From: Bradyrhizobium sp. Ec3.3
Lineage (GTDB): Bacteria; Pseudomonadota; Alphaproteobacteria; Rhizobiales; Xanthobacteraceae
Assembly (NCBI RefSeq): GCF_000472925.1
Contig: NZ_AXAS01000011.1
Span: 124,001-188,000 of the forward strand
Reading direction: 5' to 3'
Length of the DNA: 64,000 nt
The number at the start of each line of letters is the position of its first letter. The stretch's first letter is position 1. The notes beneath the pieces are model-generated. The model saw nothing but the letters and a program-made list of their open reading frames with translations, searched no databases and had not been told where the DNA came from. The position numbers and the translations under genes are program-made. Positions 18,579 to 27,203 of the stretch are shown here, piece by piece.

Positions 18579-20054
18579 ATGGCATTGATCGAGGCGTTCA
18601 AGCGCTTGCTGGGCGACACGGCCGTGCTTGTTCGCGAGGAGGATCTTGCGGGCCTCACCGAGGATTGGCGCGGTCGTTATCGTGCGCCGGCGCTCTGCGC
18701 CGTTCTGCCGTCCACGACCGAGCAGGTCGCTTCCATCGTTCGCCTCTGCGTCGAGAGCGGCACGCCCGTGCTGCCACAGGGCGGCAACACCAGCCTGTGC
18801 GGTGCCGCGACGCCGACCGGGCAGGGCAAGCCGCCGGTCATCATCGCGCTGACGCGCATGCGGCGGATCAGGTCGATCGATCCCGTCAACAACACCATGG
18901 TGGTCGATGCCGGCTGCGTACTGGCCACGATCCAGGAGACCGCGGCAGCCAGCGGGCGGCTCTATCCGGTGAGCCTCGGCGCCGAGGGCTCCTGCCAGAT
19001 CGGCGGCAACATCGCCACCAATGCCGGCGGCACCGGCGTGCTGCGCTATGGCAATACGCGTGACAACGTGCTCGGTCTCGAGGTCGTGCTGCCGGACGGC
19101 GCGATCTGGGACGGCCTCTATGCGCTGCGCAAGAACAACACTGGCTACGACCTCAAGCATCTCTTCATCGGCTCCGAAGGCACGCTCGGCATCATCACCG
19201 GCGCGGTGCTGAAGCTGCATCCGTTGCCGACCGCCGAGGCCGTCGCCTGGCTCGCGGTCGACAGTCCGCAGCAGGCGCTCGACGTGCTCGGCCTGTTGCA
19301 GGCTTCTTGCAATTCGCGGCTTTCCGCCTTCGAACTGATGAACGCCAAACAGATCCAGCTTGTCCTTGAACAGGTGCCGGGCCGCCGTTGCCCGGTCGCG
19401 CAAGTCGATAGCTGGCATGTCCTCGTCGAACTGTCCGACACCGGCGATGCCGGGGCGCTCAACGCCACCATGCAGGCGGTGCTCGAGCGCGCGTTCGAGG
19501 CCGGCTTGATCAGCGACGGCGTCGTCGCCGCGAGTGAAGCCCAGCGCAAGGCGATGTGGCTGGTGCGTCACAGCGTGTCGGAAGCCAACAAGAAGGCGGG
19601 CGTTGGGCTGACGTCGGACAGCGCCGTTCCGGTGTCAGCGGTGCCCGCTTTCATCGCGCAGGCAATGAGCGCGGTGCACGCGATCATTCCGGATCTGCCG
19701 TTCGTGGTCGTCGGCCATATGGGCGATGGCAACATCCACCTCATTCCCTTCTTTGGCTTTGCCGAATGGGATGCCCTGCCGGACCGCGACGCGGTCGGGG
19801 AACGCGTCCGCCATGCGGTCAACGATGTTGCGGCATCGCTCCGCGGCACTTTCAGTGCCGAGCACGGCGTCGGCCGCACGTTGATGGAGCAGATGACCCG
19901 CTACAAGCCGCCTGTCGAACTCGCGCTGATGCGCGCCGTGAAGCAGGCCTTCGACCCGAGTGGGCTCTTCAATCCCGGCCAGGTTCTGCCGCCGCCATCT
20001 GCGGACGCGCACGTTTCTTCACCATCCATCGCAACATCGCATAGAGGGGACTGA
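18579..20054 (+). CDS. FAD-binding 2-hydroxyacid dehydrogenase (GlcD/D2HGDH type)
   Basis: This 491-residue flavoprotein has a PCMH-type FAD domain in the N-terminal half (VLPQGGNTSLCGA, then GGNIATNAGGTGVLRYGNTR with the pyrophosphate-binding loop). The C-terminal domain carries the metal/substrate motifs HMGDGNIHL and SAEHGVGR. Members oxidise D-2-hydroxyacids such as D-lactate, D-2-hydroxyglutarate or glycolate to 2-oxo acids, passing electrons to a quinone or ETF. The ATG at 18579 follows CCGGGAGG. As first gene behind the palindrome at 18498 and ahead of an importer and an aldolase, it probably works on a 2-hydroxyacid made or imported by this cluster. Confidence 0.9.
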   Translation: MALIEAFKRLLGDTAVLVREEDLAGLTEDWRGRYRAPALCAVLPSTTEQVASIVRLCVESGTPVLPQGGNTSLCGAATPTGQGKPPVIIALTRMRRIRSIDPVNNTMVVDAGCVLATIQETAAASGRLYPVSLGAEGSCQIGGNIATNAGGTGVLRYGNTRDNVLGLEVVLPDGAIWDGLYALRKNNTGYDLKHLFIGSEGTLGIITGAVLKLHPLPTAEAVAWLAVDSPQQALDVLGLLQASCNSRLSAFELMNAKQIQLVLEQVPGRRCPVAQVDSWHVLVELSDTGDAGALNATMQAVLERAFEAGLISDGVVAASEAQRKAMWLVRHSVSEANKKAGVGLTSDSAVPVSAVPAFIAQAMSAVHAIIPDLPFVVVGHMGDGNIHLIPFFGFAEWDALPDRDAVGERVRHAVNDVAASLRGTFSAEHGVGRTLMEQMTRYKPPVELALMRAVKQAFDPSGLFNPGQVLPPPSADAHVSSPSIATSHRGD

Positions 20055-20056
20055 CC

Positions 20057-21142
20057 ATGACGCATCTTCCGAAGATCATCACCTCCCGCCGCCGCCTGCT
20101 GCTCGGTGCCGGCACCGCAGCCGTCGCGCTCGCTGCGCCGGCCGTCTGGTCCCCGTCACGCGCCGCAGGAAAGCGCATCGTGGTGCGCGACGACGGCGGC
20201 ATCTACACCAAGGCCTATGGTGCGGTGTTCTACCGTCCGTTCACCGAAGCGACCGGCATCGAGGTGGTCGGGGTGCAGGCCAATGCCGAGCCGGTCGCGC
20301 AGATCAAGACCATGGTCGATACCAAGAACTACACCTGGGACATGGCCAAGATTAGCTGGCCCGCGATCCTGCTCTTGACCACCGGCAGCAAGCAATATCT
20401 CGAAAAGCACGGCCTCGAATCCGAGCCCGTCATCAAGTCGATCCCCGCCGAATTCATGTCGCCCTACGGCGTCGGCACCAACGTCTACACCACCGTGCTG
20501 GCCTACCGCACGGACGCCTTCAAGGGCCGCAAGGCGCCGCAGTCCTGGGCCGACTTCTGGAACGTGGCGGAGTTTCCGGGACGCCGCGCCGTGCGCAAGC
20601 ATCCGTTCGACACCATCGAGGAGGCCTTGATGGGCGCCGGCGTGCCGACCGCGCAGGTCTATCCGTGCGACCTGAACAAGGCGTTCGCCTCGCTCGACAA
20701 GATCAAGTCTTCCGTCGCGGTGTGGTGGACCAGCGGCGCGCAGGTCGAGCAGATGCTGACCTCGGGCGAGATCGATCTGCTGCCGACCTGGGTGTCGCGT
20801 CCCCAGGCCGCGCAGGCGGCCGGCGCACCGGTCGAGATCGTCTGGAATCAGGGTATCTGGGGCGGCGACAACTGGTCGATCCTCGCCGGCACGCCGAACG
20901 CGGATGCCTGCCGCGAGTTCATCAAGTTCGCCTCCGATCCGAAGCGCCAGGCGGCGCTGATGGAGTATTTCCCCGCCGGTCTCACGCAGCCGGAGGCCTT
21001 CAACTACGTCAAGCCGGAGCTCGCCAAGAACTGTCCGACCTATCCGGACAACATCAAGGCGGGCCTGAAGATCGATGCGAAGTTCTGGTACGACAACCAG
21101 GCCGCTGTCATCGAGCGCTTCAATAGCTGGATCCTGGCTTGA
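20057..21142 (+). CDS. ABC importer periplasmic binding protein (PotD-like, Tat signal)
   Basis: This is a 361-residue solute-binding protein of the spermidine/putrescine-type cluster. The signal carries a twin-arginine motif (SRRRLLLGAGTAAVALAAPA), so it is probably exported folded by Tat. The mature protein begins near GKRIVVRDDGGIYTKAYGAV and has the family blocks AYRTDAF, WADFWNVAEFPGRRA and FPAGLTQPEA. It starts 2 bases after the dehydrogenase stop. PotD-type proteins bind polyamines, opines, aminophosphonates and other small organic ions, so the ligand cannot be named from sequence alone. Confidence 0.9.
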   Translation: MTHLPKIITSRRRLLLGAGTAAVALAAPAVWSPSRAAGKRIVVRDDGGIYTKAYGAVFYRPFTEATGIEVVGVQANAEPVAQIKTMVDTKNYTWDMAKISWPAILLLTTGSKQYLEKHGLESEPVIKSIPAEFMSPYGVGTNVYTTVLAYRTDAFKGRKAPQSWADFWNVAEFPGRRAVRKHPFDTIEEALMGAGVPTAQVYPCDLNKAFASLDKIKSSVAVWWTSGAQVEQMLTSGEIDLLPTWVSRPQAAQAAGAPVEIVWNQGIWGGDNWSILAGTPNADACREFIKFASDPKRQAALMEYFPAGLTQPEAFNYVKPELAKNCPTYPDNIKAGLKIDAKFWYDNQAAVIERFNSWILA

Positions 21143-21163
21143 GCCTCGCGATTGGAGCAGGGC

Positions 21164-22258
21164 ATGACCTCGTCGAGCTTGCGCGTCAAAGGCCTTACCA
21201 AGCGTTATGGCGACTTCGTTGCGCTGGCGCCGACCAGTCTCGATGTCGCGAAGGGGGAATTCCTCACGCTGCTCGGCCCTTCGGGGTCGGGCAAGACGAC
21301 GCTGCTCAGCCTGATCGCGGGGCTCGCGCATCCGGACGAAGGTCAGATCCTGGTCGACGATGCCGATGTGACGCACAGCCCGGCCTATGACCGGGACATC
21401 GGCGTCGTGTTCCAGAACTACGCGCTGTTTCCTCACATGACGGTGGAGGACAACATCGCGTTTCCGCTGAAGATGCGGAAGGTCGCCGACGCCGACGCGC
21501 GCCGGCGCACGGCGGAGGCGCTGGAGACGGTTCGCCTGCCGCATGTCGCAAAACGCTATCCGCGCGAGCTCTCGGGCGGCCAGCAGCAGCGCATTGCGCT
21601 CGCGCGCTGTATCGTTTACCGGCCGGCGATCATCCTGATGGACGAGCCGCTCGGCGCGCTCGACAAGAAGCTGCGCGACCAGATGCAGCTCGAGATCAAG
21701 CGCATCCATCGCGAGCTCCGCACCACGATCATCTACGTCACCCACGACCAGGAGGAGGCGATGACGATGTCCGATCGCATCTGCCTGATGAACGCAGGCG
21801 CAATCGAGCAGCTCGGCACGCCGGAGGATCTCTACTTCCGGCCGCAATCGGTCTTCGTCGCGGACTTTCTCGGCGAGTCCAACCTGCTCAGCGCAACGGT
21901 GCGGCAGGTCGATGCGCAGGGGCTCGACATCGTGCTGGCCGACCAGACGGCGCCGTCGCGCGCGGTCGGCAACGGCGCGAGCTTCACGGCCGGCGAGCCG
22001 ATCAAGCTCATGGTCCGGCCCCAGAACCTTCATGTGGCGGACGCGGCGGACGGCAAGCTCACCGGCAGGCTGGTCGACGTGATGATCAGCGGCAGCATGA
22101 CGCGGCTCTACATCGCGCCCGAAAAGGCCGACATGCCGCAGCTCGTCGCGGCCTATCCGACGCGAGCGAGCGCAGCGCCTTACGAGATCGGCCAACGCGT
22201 TTCGCTCGGCTGGAATTCCGCGGATGCCGTGGCGATCCGCGACGGCAGGGGACACTGA
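21164..22258 (+). CDS. ABC importer ATPase (PotA-like)
   Basis: This is a 364-residue ATPase with all catalytic motifs intact: Walker A GPSGSGKT, signature LSGGQQQR, Walker B LMDEPLGALD and switch His in YVTHDQEEAM. A C-terminal TOBE domain is present (IKLMVRPQNLHV). This contrasts with the degenerate pair GlpS/GlpT in the neighbouring operon. The ATG at 21164 has GGAGCAGGGC upstream; an ATG-less extension from 21152 is rejected. It sits between its binding protein and the fused permease. Confidence 0.93.
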   Translation: MTSSSLRVKGLTKRYGDFVALAPTSLDVAKGEFLTLLGPSGSGKTTLLSLIAGLAHPDEGQILVDDADVTHSPAYDRDIGVVFQNYALFPHMTVEDNIAFPLKMRKVADADARRRTAEALETVRLPHVAKRYPRELSGGQQQRIALARCIVYRPAIILMDEPLGALDKKLRDQMQLEIKRIHRELRTTIIYVTHDQEEAMTMSDRICLMNAGAIEQLGTPEDLYFRPQSVFVADFLGESNLLSATVRQVDAQGLDIVLADQTAPSRAVGNGASFTAGEPIKLMVRPQNLHVADAADGKLTGRLVDVMISGSMTRLYIAPEKADMPQLVAAYPTRASAAPYEIGQRVSLGWNSADAVAIRDGRGH

Positions 22259-22262
22259 CGCC

Positions 22263-24071
22263 ATGGCATTGGCCAAAGCGCCTGCGATCGAGTCGGGACA
22301 GCTCCGGACCGCGACGCGCTCTCGCGCCCGGTCGCAGGCCTGGACCTGGGCCGCGATGGGGGGCCCGCTCGTCCTGCTGCTCGTCCTCTTCCTGGTCTAC
22401 CCCGTCGGCCAGTTGCTGCTGCTCAGCATCCACAACGACAGCGGATTCACGCTTGCGCCGTACCGCCAGCTCTTCGCCTCATCGGTCTATATCGATGTCC
22501 TCCTCATCACGCTGAAGATCTCGCTGGTGACGACGCTGGTGTGCGTCGTCACCGGCTACCCGATCGCCTATCTGATTTCCGTCGTCGGCAAGGAACGGAA
22601 GGCGACGCTGCTGTTCTGGGTGCTGCTGTCGTTCTGGACCAGTTTTCTGGTGCGCGCCTTTGCCTGGATCGTGCTGCTCGGGCGCAACGGCGTCATCAAC
22701 AAGCTCCTGCTGTCGCTCGGCATCATCTCGAGCCCGGCGAGCCTGCTTTATAATTTCGGCAGCGTCCTCGTCGGCATGGTGAACGCGCTGCTGCCGCTTG
22801 CCGTGCTGACCATGCTCTCTGTGATGGAGAACATCGACCGCAACCTGCCGCGCGCGGCGGCGACGCTCGGGGCGCGGCCGGGCATGGCGTTCTGGAAGAT
22901 CTATTTTCCGCTCTCGCTACCCGGCGTCGCCGCGGCTGGCATCATGGTGTTCGTCACCGCGATCGGCTTCTTCATCGTGCCGGCGCTGCTCGGCGGACGC
23001 CGCGAGACCATGATCACGCAATTGATCATCGACCAGGTCCAGCAGACCCTGAACTGGGGATTTGCCGGTGCAATCTCCGTGCTGCTTCTGATCGTCGTGC
23101 TCATCGTCTTTGCGGCCTACGACCGGCTGCTCGGCCTGTCGACGATGACGGGCGCGGCAGCGCCGCGCAGCGTGGCGCCCTCGCGCCTCGCCGGGCCTGT
23201 CCAGAGGATCGGCGATGCCGTGCTGACGCTGCTCGGCATGATCTCCGATCGCATCATTCTCGCGCTGCCGTCGCGCCGTCGCGACCGCAATCCGGATCAG
23301 GCGGGCCTCGGCTTGCAGGCCTTCGTCTGGACCATGCTAATCATCATCAGCGCGCCGACGCTCCTGATGATCCCGCTGTCGTTCGGCACCGGCGGCCTGA
23401 ACTGGCCGCCGCAGGGATTTACGCTGCATTGGTATGAAACCGTGCTGCATTCGCCGGTATGGACCCAGGCGTTCCTGCGCTCGCTGCTGGTTGGTCTGGG
23501 GACGGGTGCGCTCGCCATGCTGATTGGAACGCCGGCGGCGTTTCTGCTGGTGAGGAGCAACATCCCCGGCAAGGCCGCCTGGCTCGCCTTCATCCTGTCG
23601 CCGATCGTCGTGCCGCGCATGATCATTGCGGTCGGCATGTTCTACGTGTTCGCGAGCATGGGCCTCGTCGGCAGCGCCTTTGGCCTCATTCTCGGACATA
23701 CCGTCGTCGCGGTGCCCTACGTCGTCATGACCATGATGGCCGTGCTGCGCAACTACGACACGCGGCTCGACCATGCCGCGCAAAGCCTTGGCGCGCGCCC
23801 CTTTGCGACGCTGCGCCACATCACCTTTCCGATCCTCGGCGCGGGCATGTTCTCCTCGTTCCTGTTCGCCTTCGCGACCTCGTTCGACGAGCTCACCATC
23901 GCGTTGTTCGCGACCGGCGGGCTTAACGCCACGCTGCCGAAGCAGTTCTGGGACGAGGTGACGCTTCAGGTCTCGCCCGTGATCGCCGCCGTCTCAACCT
24001 GCCTGTTCATCTTCATGGGTCTCTTGATCTTCGTCGCCGAACGCCTGCGTCGGCGCGCTGCCGCAAGGTAG
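22263..24071 (+). CDS. ABC importer permease, two permease domains fused (PotB-PotC type)
   Basis: This 602-residue protein carries both inner-membrane halves of the transporter. Domain 1 covers about residues 30-285 with EAA loop RAAATLGARPGMAFWKIYFP (197-216). A hydrophilic Arg/Ala/Pro-rich linker spans about 290-345. Domain 2 follows, with EAA loop HAAQSLGARPFATLRHITFP near residue 503. Polyamine-type importers usually use two separate genes, so this is a true fusion; the frame is open throughout and no stop or slip site is visible. The ATG is 4 bases after the ATPase stop. Confidence 0.93.
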   Translation: MALAKAPAIESGQLRTATRSRARSQAWTWAAMGGPLVLLLVLFLVYPVGQLLLLSIHNDSGFTLAPYRQLFASSVYIDVLLITLKISLVTTLVCVVTGYPIAYLISVVGKERKATLLFWVLLSFWTSFLVRAFAWIVLLGRNGVINKLLLSLGIISSPASLLYNFGSVLVGMVNALLPLAVLTMLSVMENIDRNLPRAAATLGARPGMAFWKIYFPLSLPGVAAAGIMVFVTAIGFFIVPALLGGRRETMITQLIIDQVQQTLNWGFAGAISVLLLIVVLIVFAAYDRLLGLSTMTGAAAPRSVAPSRLAGPVQRIGDAVLTLLGMISDRIILALPSRRRDRNPDQAGLGLQAFVWTMLIIISAPTLLMIPLSFGTGGLNWPPQGFTLHWYETVLHSPVWTQAFLRSLLVGLGTGALAMLIGTPAAFLLVRSNIPGKAAWLAFILSPIVVPRMIIAVGMFYVFASMGLVGSAFGLILGHTVVAVPYVVMTMMAVLRNYDTRLDHAAQSLGARPFATLRHITFPILGAGMFSSFLFAFATSFDELTIALFATGGLNATLPKQFWDEVTLQVSPVIAAVSTCLFIFMGLLIFVAERLRRRAAAR

Positions 24072-24102
24072 TCATCCCGCGTTCTAACCAGAGGTTCTCG
24101 TC

Positions 24103-25008
24103 ATGCTCACTGCAAATCGTCTTCGCGGCCTGCTCCCCGCCATTCCGACCCCGGTGAAGGCCGACGACACGATCGACGCCCAGGCGGTCTCGGCGCTGTT
24201 TGCCTGGCTGCTCAAGCAGGGCATCGACGGCGTGGTGCCGCTCGGCGGCACCGGCGAATATGGTGCACTCGCGCGCGCCGAGCGCATCCGGATGGCGGGC
24301 CTGTCGGTGAAGGCCATGGCGGGCAGGGGGCCTGTGATCGCCGGCGTGCTCGACACCGGCTTCCACGACGCTCTTCAGGCGGGCAAGGAATTCGCCGCCG
24401 AGGGCGTGGACGGCCTCCTGGTCCTTACGCCATATTATACCAATCCGACTCAGACCGGCATTCGCGACTATTTCCTGCGCTATGCCGATGCCTCGCCCGT
24501 GCCCGTCCTGATCTACGAGATTCCCTACCGCACCCGGATCGCGATCGAGCCCAGGATTTTGCATGAGCTGTCGAAGCATCCCAACATCATCGGCATGAAG
24601 GCCTGTAATCTCGACATGTACCATTTCCTTCAGGTCGTGGCCGGCGTCGACGACAGCTTTGCAGTGCTCAGCGGCGAGGACAGCCTGTTCCCGCTGCATC
24701 TTGCGGGGGGCGCGACGGGCGGCATCGTCGTCACCGCCTGCCTGTTGCCGCGCGCGTGGCGACAGATTTACGAGACGGCGATTGCTGGCCGGACGGCGGA
24801 GGCACTGAGCCTGCATCGCCGTCTGATCCCGTTCATGAACATGGCGTTTGCCGAGACCAATCCGGGGCCGATGAAGGCGGTGATGGACATGGTCGGCGTC
24901 GACGCGCCGCGGATGCTGGCGCCGCTGGTGCAGCCGGCGCCGGCGCTGGTCTCGGCATTCCGGGCCGAGCTCGGCAAGCAATTGGCGATCTCGGAAGGGG
25001 TTGCGTGA
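24103..25008 (+). CDS. DapA-family aldolase/lyase (dihydrodipicolinate synthase-like)
   Basis: This 301-residue TIM-barrel enzyme is of the DapA/NanA class I aldolase group. The pyruvate-binding loop reads GGTGEYGAL (GTTGE in DapA), the catalytic Tyr is in LIYEIPYRT and the Schiff-base Lys is in IIGMKAC. These residues imply a 2-oxo-acid substrate or product. It is unlikely to be the lysine-pathway enzyme because it lies inside a transport/oxidation cluster with its own regulator. Candidate reactions are cleavage or dehydration of a 2-keto-3-deoxy or 4-hydroxy-2-oxo acid. It starts 31 bases after the permease stop. Confidence 0.88.
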   Translation: MLTANRLRGLLPAIPTPVKADDTIDAQAVSALFAWLLKQGIDGVVPLGGTGEYGALARAERIRMAGLSVKAMAGRGPVIAGVLDTGFHDALQAGKEFAAEGVDGLLVLTPYYTNPTQTGIRDYFLRYADASPVPVLIYEIPYRTRIAIEPRILHELSKHPNIIGMKACNLDMYHFLQVVAGVDDSFAVLSGEDSLFPLHLAGGATGGIVVTACLLPRAWRQIYETAIAGRTAEALSLHRRLIPFMNMAFAETNPGPMKAVMDMVGVDAPRMLAPLVQPAPALVSAFRAELGKQLAISEGVA

Positions 25009-25024
25009 GGCAAGGGAATGGCAG

Positions 25025-25885
25025 ATGACGCGTAGCGGCGAGGGCGGCACGAAGACGGTGCGCAAGGCCAGGAGCACTCGGAAAAGCGCCGGAAAGAGCG
25101 CCGAGCTGGCGCGCTCGTCGCTGTTCGTCGGCTCGACCGAGAAGGCCTTTCAGGTCCTGCACGCCTTCGATGGCCCGCGACGCTTCATGACGCTCGCCGA
25201 CATCGCGCGCGCGGCCAATCTCGACCGCAGCGCCACCCAGCGCCTGGTCTATACGCTGGAGACGCTCGGCTATCTCAAGCGCATCGAGGGCACGCGCAAT
25301 TACGGGCTGACCTCGAAGGTGCTGCAGTTCTCTCACAGCTATCTCAAGGCCAACGAACTTATCGACAAGGCCTCGCCCTATCTTCTCGACATGAGCCGTA
25401 ATCTCGGCGAGACCTGCAACCTGCACGAGCTCGACGGCCATGAGGTCGTGTTCGTGGCACGCTTTCCCGGCAGGCACCTCATCCACATCGATTTCGTGAT
25501 CGGAAGCCGGTTGCCGGCCTATTTCACGGCGTCCGGCATAGCCATCCTGTCGGCTCTTCCTGAGGAGATGCGGCAGGATCTGTTGAAGCGTACGCAACTC
25601 GAGCCCCTTACGCCGTATACGATTACAGATCCAGATAAGCTTCTGGAGCAGGTGCGCGTCGCCGCCACGCGCGGCTACTCGATCCAGATCAACCAAAGCG
25701 TCATGGGTGACATTTCCGTCGCGGCGCCGATCATCGACGAGCACGGCCGCGCGGTCGCCGCGGTCAACATCTCCGTGCCGACCACGCGCTGGACCAAGGA
25801 GCGCGCCGAGGCCGAGCTCGTGCAGCATGTCCATGTCGCCGCGACCTCGATCTCGAAGTCGAAATTCAACCGCTACGCCGCCTGA
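25025..25885 (+). CDS. IclR-family transcriptional regulator
   Basis: This is a 286-residue IclR-type regulator. After a basic, low-complexity N-terminal arm (KARSTRKSAGKSAE) comes the winged HTH at about residues 38-95 (EKAFQVLHAFDGPRRFMTLA, ARAANLDRSATQRLVYTL, RNYGLTSKV). The C-terminal effector domain has the family blocks CNLHELDGHEVVFVAR and a SVAAPIIDEHGRAVAAVNIS stretch. It probably controls this cluster through the palindrome at 18498. The ATG at 25025 was chosen over 25001 because the latter overlaps the DapA gene. Confidence 0.92.
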   Translation: MTRSGEGGTKTVRKARSTRKSAGKSAELARSSLFVGSTEKAFQVLHAFDGPRRFMTLADIARAANLDRSATQRLVYTLETLGYLKRIEGTRNYGLTSKVLQFSHSYLKANELIDKASPYLLDMSRNLGETCNLHELDGHEVVFVARFPGRHLIHIDFVIGSRLPAYFTASGIAILSALPEEMRQDLLKRTQLEPLTPYTITDPDKLLEQVRVAATRGYSIQINQSVMGDISVAAPIIDEHGRAVAAVNISVPTTRWTKERAEAELVQHVHVAATSISKSKFNRYAA

Positions 25886-27027
25886 TGCGGATGCTGCTGA
25901 ATGCCGACGACTACCGCAGCCGCGCGCAAAAGTTCCTGCCGCGCGGCTTGTTCGACTATATCGATCGCGGCACGGAGGATGAGGTCGCGCTGAGGCGCCT
26001 GCGCGCCTCGCTCGACGAGATCACGCTCATGCCGTCGGTGCTGACCGGGCACGACGGGCGATCGTTCGACGCGACGCTTCTTGGACAGCACCTCGCAGCA
26101 CCCCTGGTCGTGGCGCCGACCGCGCTCGCCGGTCTTGTCGCGCATGATGGCGAGACCAAACTGGCGCGCGCGGCCTCGCGCGTCGGCATCCCCGTCTGTA
26201 TCTCGACGCAATCGGTGACGACGGTCGAAACCATCCGGCGCGGCGCGCCCGATGCGACGCTGTGGTTTCAGCTCTATGTCTGGCGCGACCGGGCACTGAC
26301 GGCAAGACTTCTGGAGCGCGCCCGCGCCTGCGGCTGCGAGACCCTGGTCGTCACGGCCGATACGTCGGTCTCACCCAACCGCGAGTACAACAAGCGCAAC
26401 GGCTTCGGCATTCCGTTGGTGCCCAGCCTGCGCAGCACGGTCGACGTCGCACTGCATCCGCGCTGGCTCGTCGGTGTTCTCGCGCGCTATCTCCTGAGCG
26501 AGGGCATGCCGACCTATGGACATTATCCGGACGAGTACCGCACGGCGATTACCCGGCCAAGCATTGCTGAGGCCGTGCGGCTCGACCATCGTCTCAACTG
26601 GGGCGACGTGCGCTGGCTGCGCCAGATCTGGCCGGGCAAGCTGATCATCAAGGGCGTCTTGGCCGTCAAGGATGCGGAGACCGCGGCCGGACTCGGTTGT
26701 GAGGCAATCGTGGTTTCCGCCCATGGCGGACGCAATCTCGATTGCCTGCCTGCACCGGCGGAGTGCATTCAGGCTATCGCGGATGCCGTGAAGGGACGAC
26801 TGACGGTGCTCGCCGACAGCGGCGTCCGCCGCGGCACGGACGTGTTGAAATATCTCGCGCTCGGCGCCGAGGCCGTTCTCCTCGGCCGCTTGCCGCTCTG
26901 GGGCCTCGCCGCCGGCGGCGAGGAGGGTGCGGAAGCGGTCTTGCGGATGATCATCGGCGAGATGGACACGGCGATGGCGTTTTTGGGCGCGGAGCGCGTG
27001 GCAGAATTACGGGCGATGCTTCGATAA
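25885..27027 (+). CDS. FMN-dependent alpha-hydroxyacid oxidase/dehydrogenase (LldD-like)
   Basis: This 380-residue TIM-barrel flavoprotein is related to lactate/glycolate/mandelate dehydrogenases, which oxidise L-2-hydroxyacids. The catalytic His block is VVSAHGGRNLD (family SNHGGRQLD). The FMN-phosphate loop is LADSGVRRGTDVLKYLALGA, and WFQLYVWRDR and VTADTSVSPNRE are also family blocks. The ATG overlaps the IclR stop (TGATG). With the GlcD-type enzyme at the front of the cluster it gives two oxidases of opposite usual stereochemistry around one importer and one aldolase. A terminator hairpin follows within 6 bases. Confidence 0.9.
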   Translation: MRMLLNADDYRSRAQKFLPRGLFDYIDRGTEDEVALRRLRASLDEITLMPSVLTGHDGRSFDATLLGQHLAAPLVVAPTALAGLVAHDGETKLARAASRVGIPVCISTQSVTTVETIRRGAPDATLWFQLYVWRDRALTARLLERARACGCETLVVTADTSVSPNREYNKRNGFGIPLVPSLRSTVDVALHPRWLVGVLARYLLSEGMPTYGHYPDEYRTAITRPSIAEAVRLDHRLNWGDVRWLRQIWPGKLIIKGVLAVKDAETAAGLGCEAIVVSAHGGRNLDCLPAPAECIQAIADAVKGRLTVLADSGVRRGTDVLKYLALGAEAVLLGRLPLWGLAAGGEEGAEAVLRMIIGEMDTAMAFLGAERVAELRAMLR

Positions 27028-27032
27028 GACAA

Positions 27033-27056
27033 AAGGCCGGGCGCGATCCCGGCCTT
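27033..27056. terminator. bidirectional hairpin terminator between convergent units
   Basis: AAGGCCGGG and CCCGGCCTT form a perfect 9-base stem around CGCGAT. On the minus strand the stem is followed by TTGTCTT and on the plus strand only by CCGC, so it may serve the minus-strand gene better. The stem matches that of the glpV terminator. Confidence 0.8.
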
Positions 27057-27088
27057 CCGCACTTGTTGCGCTCACGGTTTTCTCGGAA

Positions 27089-27188
27089 GTCATCGTCCGC
27101 GAAGGCGGACGATCCAGCACGCCGCGGCCTATCGGTTGAATCTCGCCGCCGGTGGCTACTGGATGCCCCGCCTTCGCGGGGCATGACG
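27089..27188. repeat. palindromic intergenic repeat, family F
   Basis: GTCATCGTCCGCGAAGGCGGACGAT forms one hairpin and GCCCCGCCTTCGCGGGGC a second, with GTCAT/ATGAC outer ends. It lies between the convergent oxidase and Old Yellow Enzyme genes. Confidence 0.75.
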
Positions 27189-27203
27189 AGCTGAGATGCG
27201 GAT

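Noticed and set aside
18579..20054. Calling the FAD enzyme glycolate oxidase GlcD
   Set aside because: There are no glcE or glcF genes beside it, and the domain pattern fits several D-2-hydroxyacid dehydrogenases equally.
20156..22276. 706-codon minus-strand frame across the second ABC cluster
   Set aside because: It is a shadow of the binding-protein and ATPase genes, with Arg/His/Asp-rich composition and no recognisable motif.
24103..25008. Calling the DapA-like gene dapA
   Set aside because: The pyruvate loop differs (GGTGE), and the gene lies in a regulated transport/oxidation cluster, not with lysine genes.
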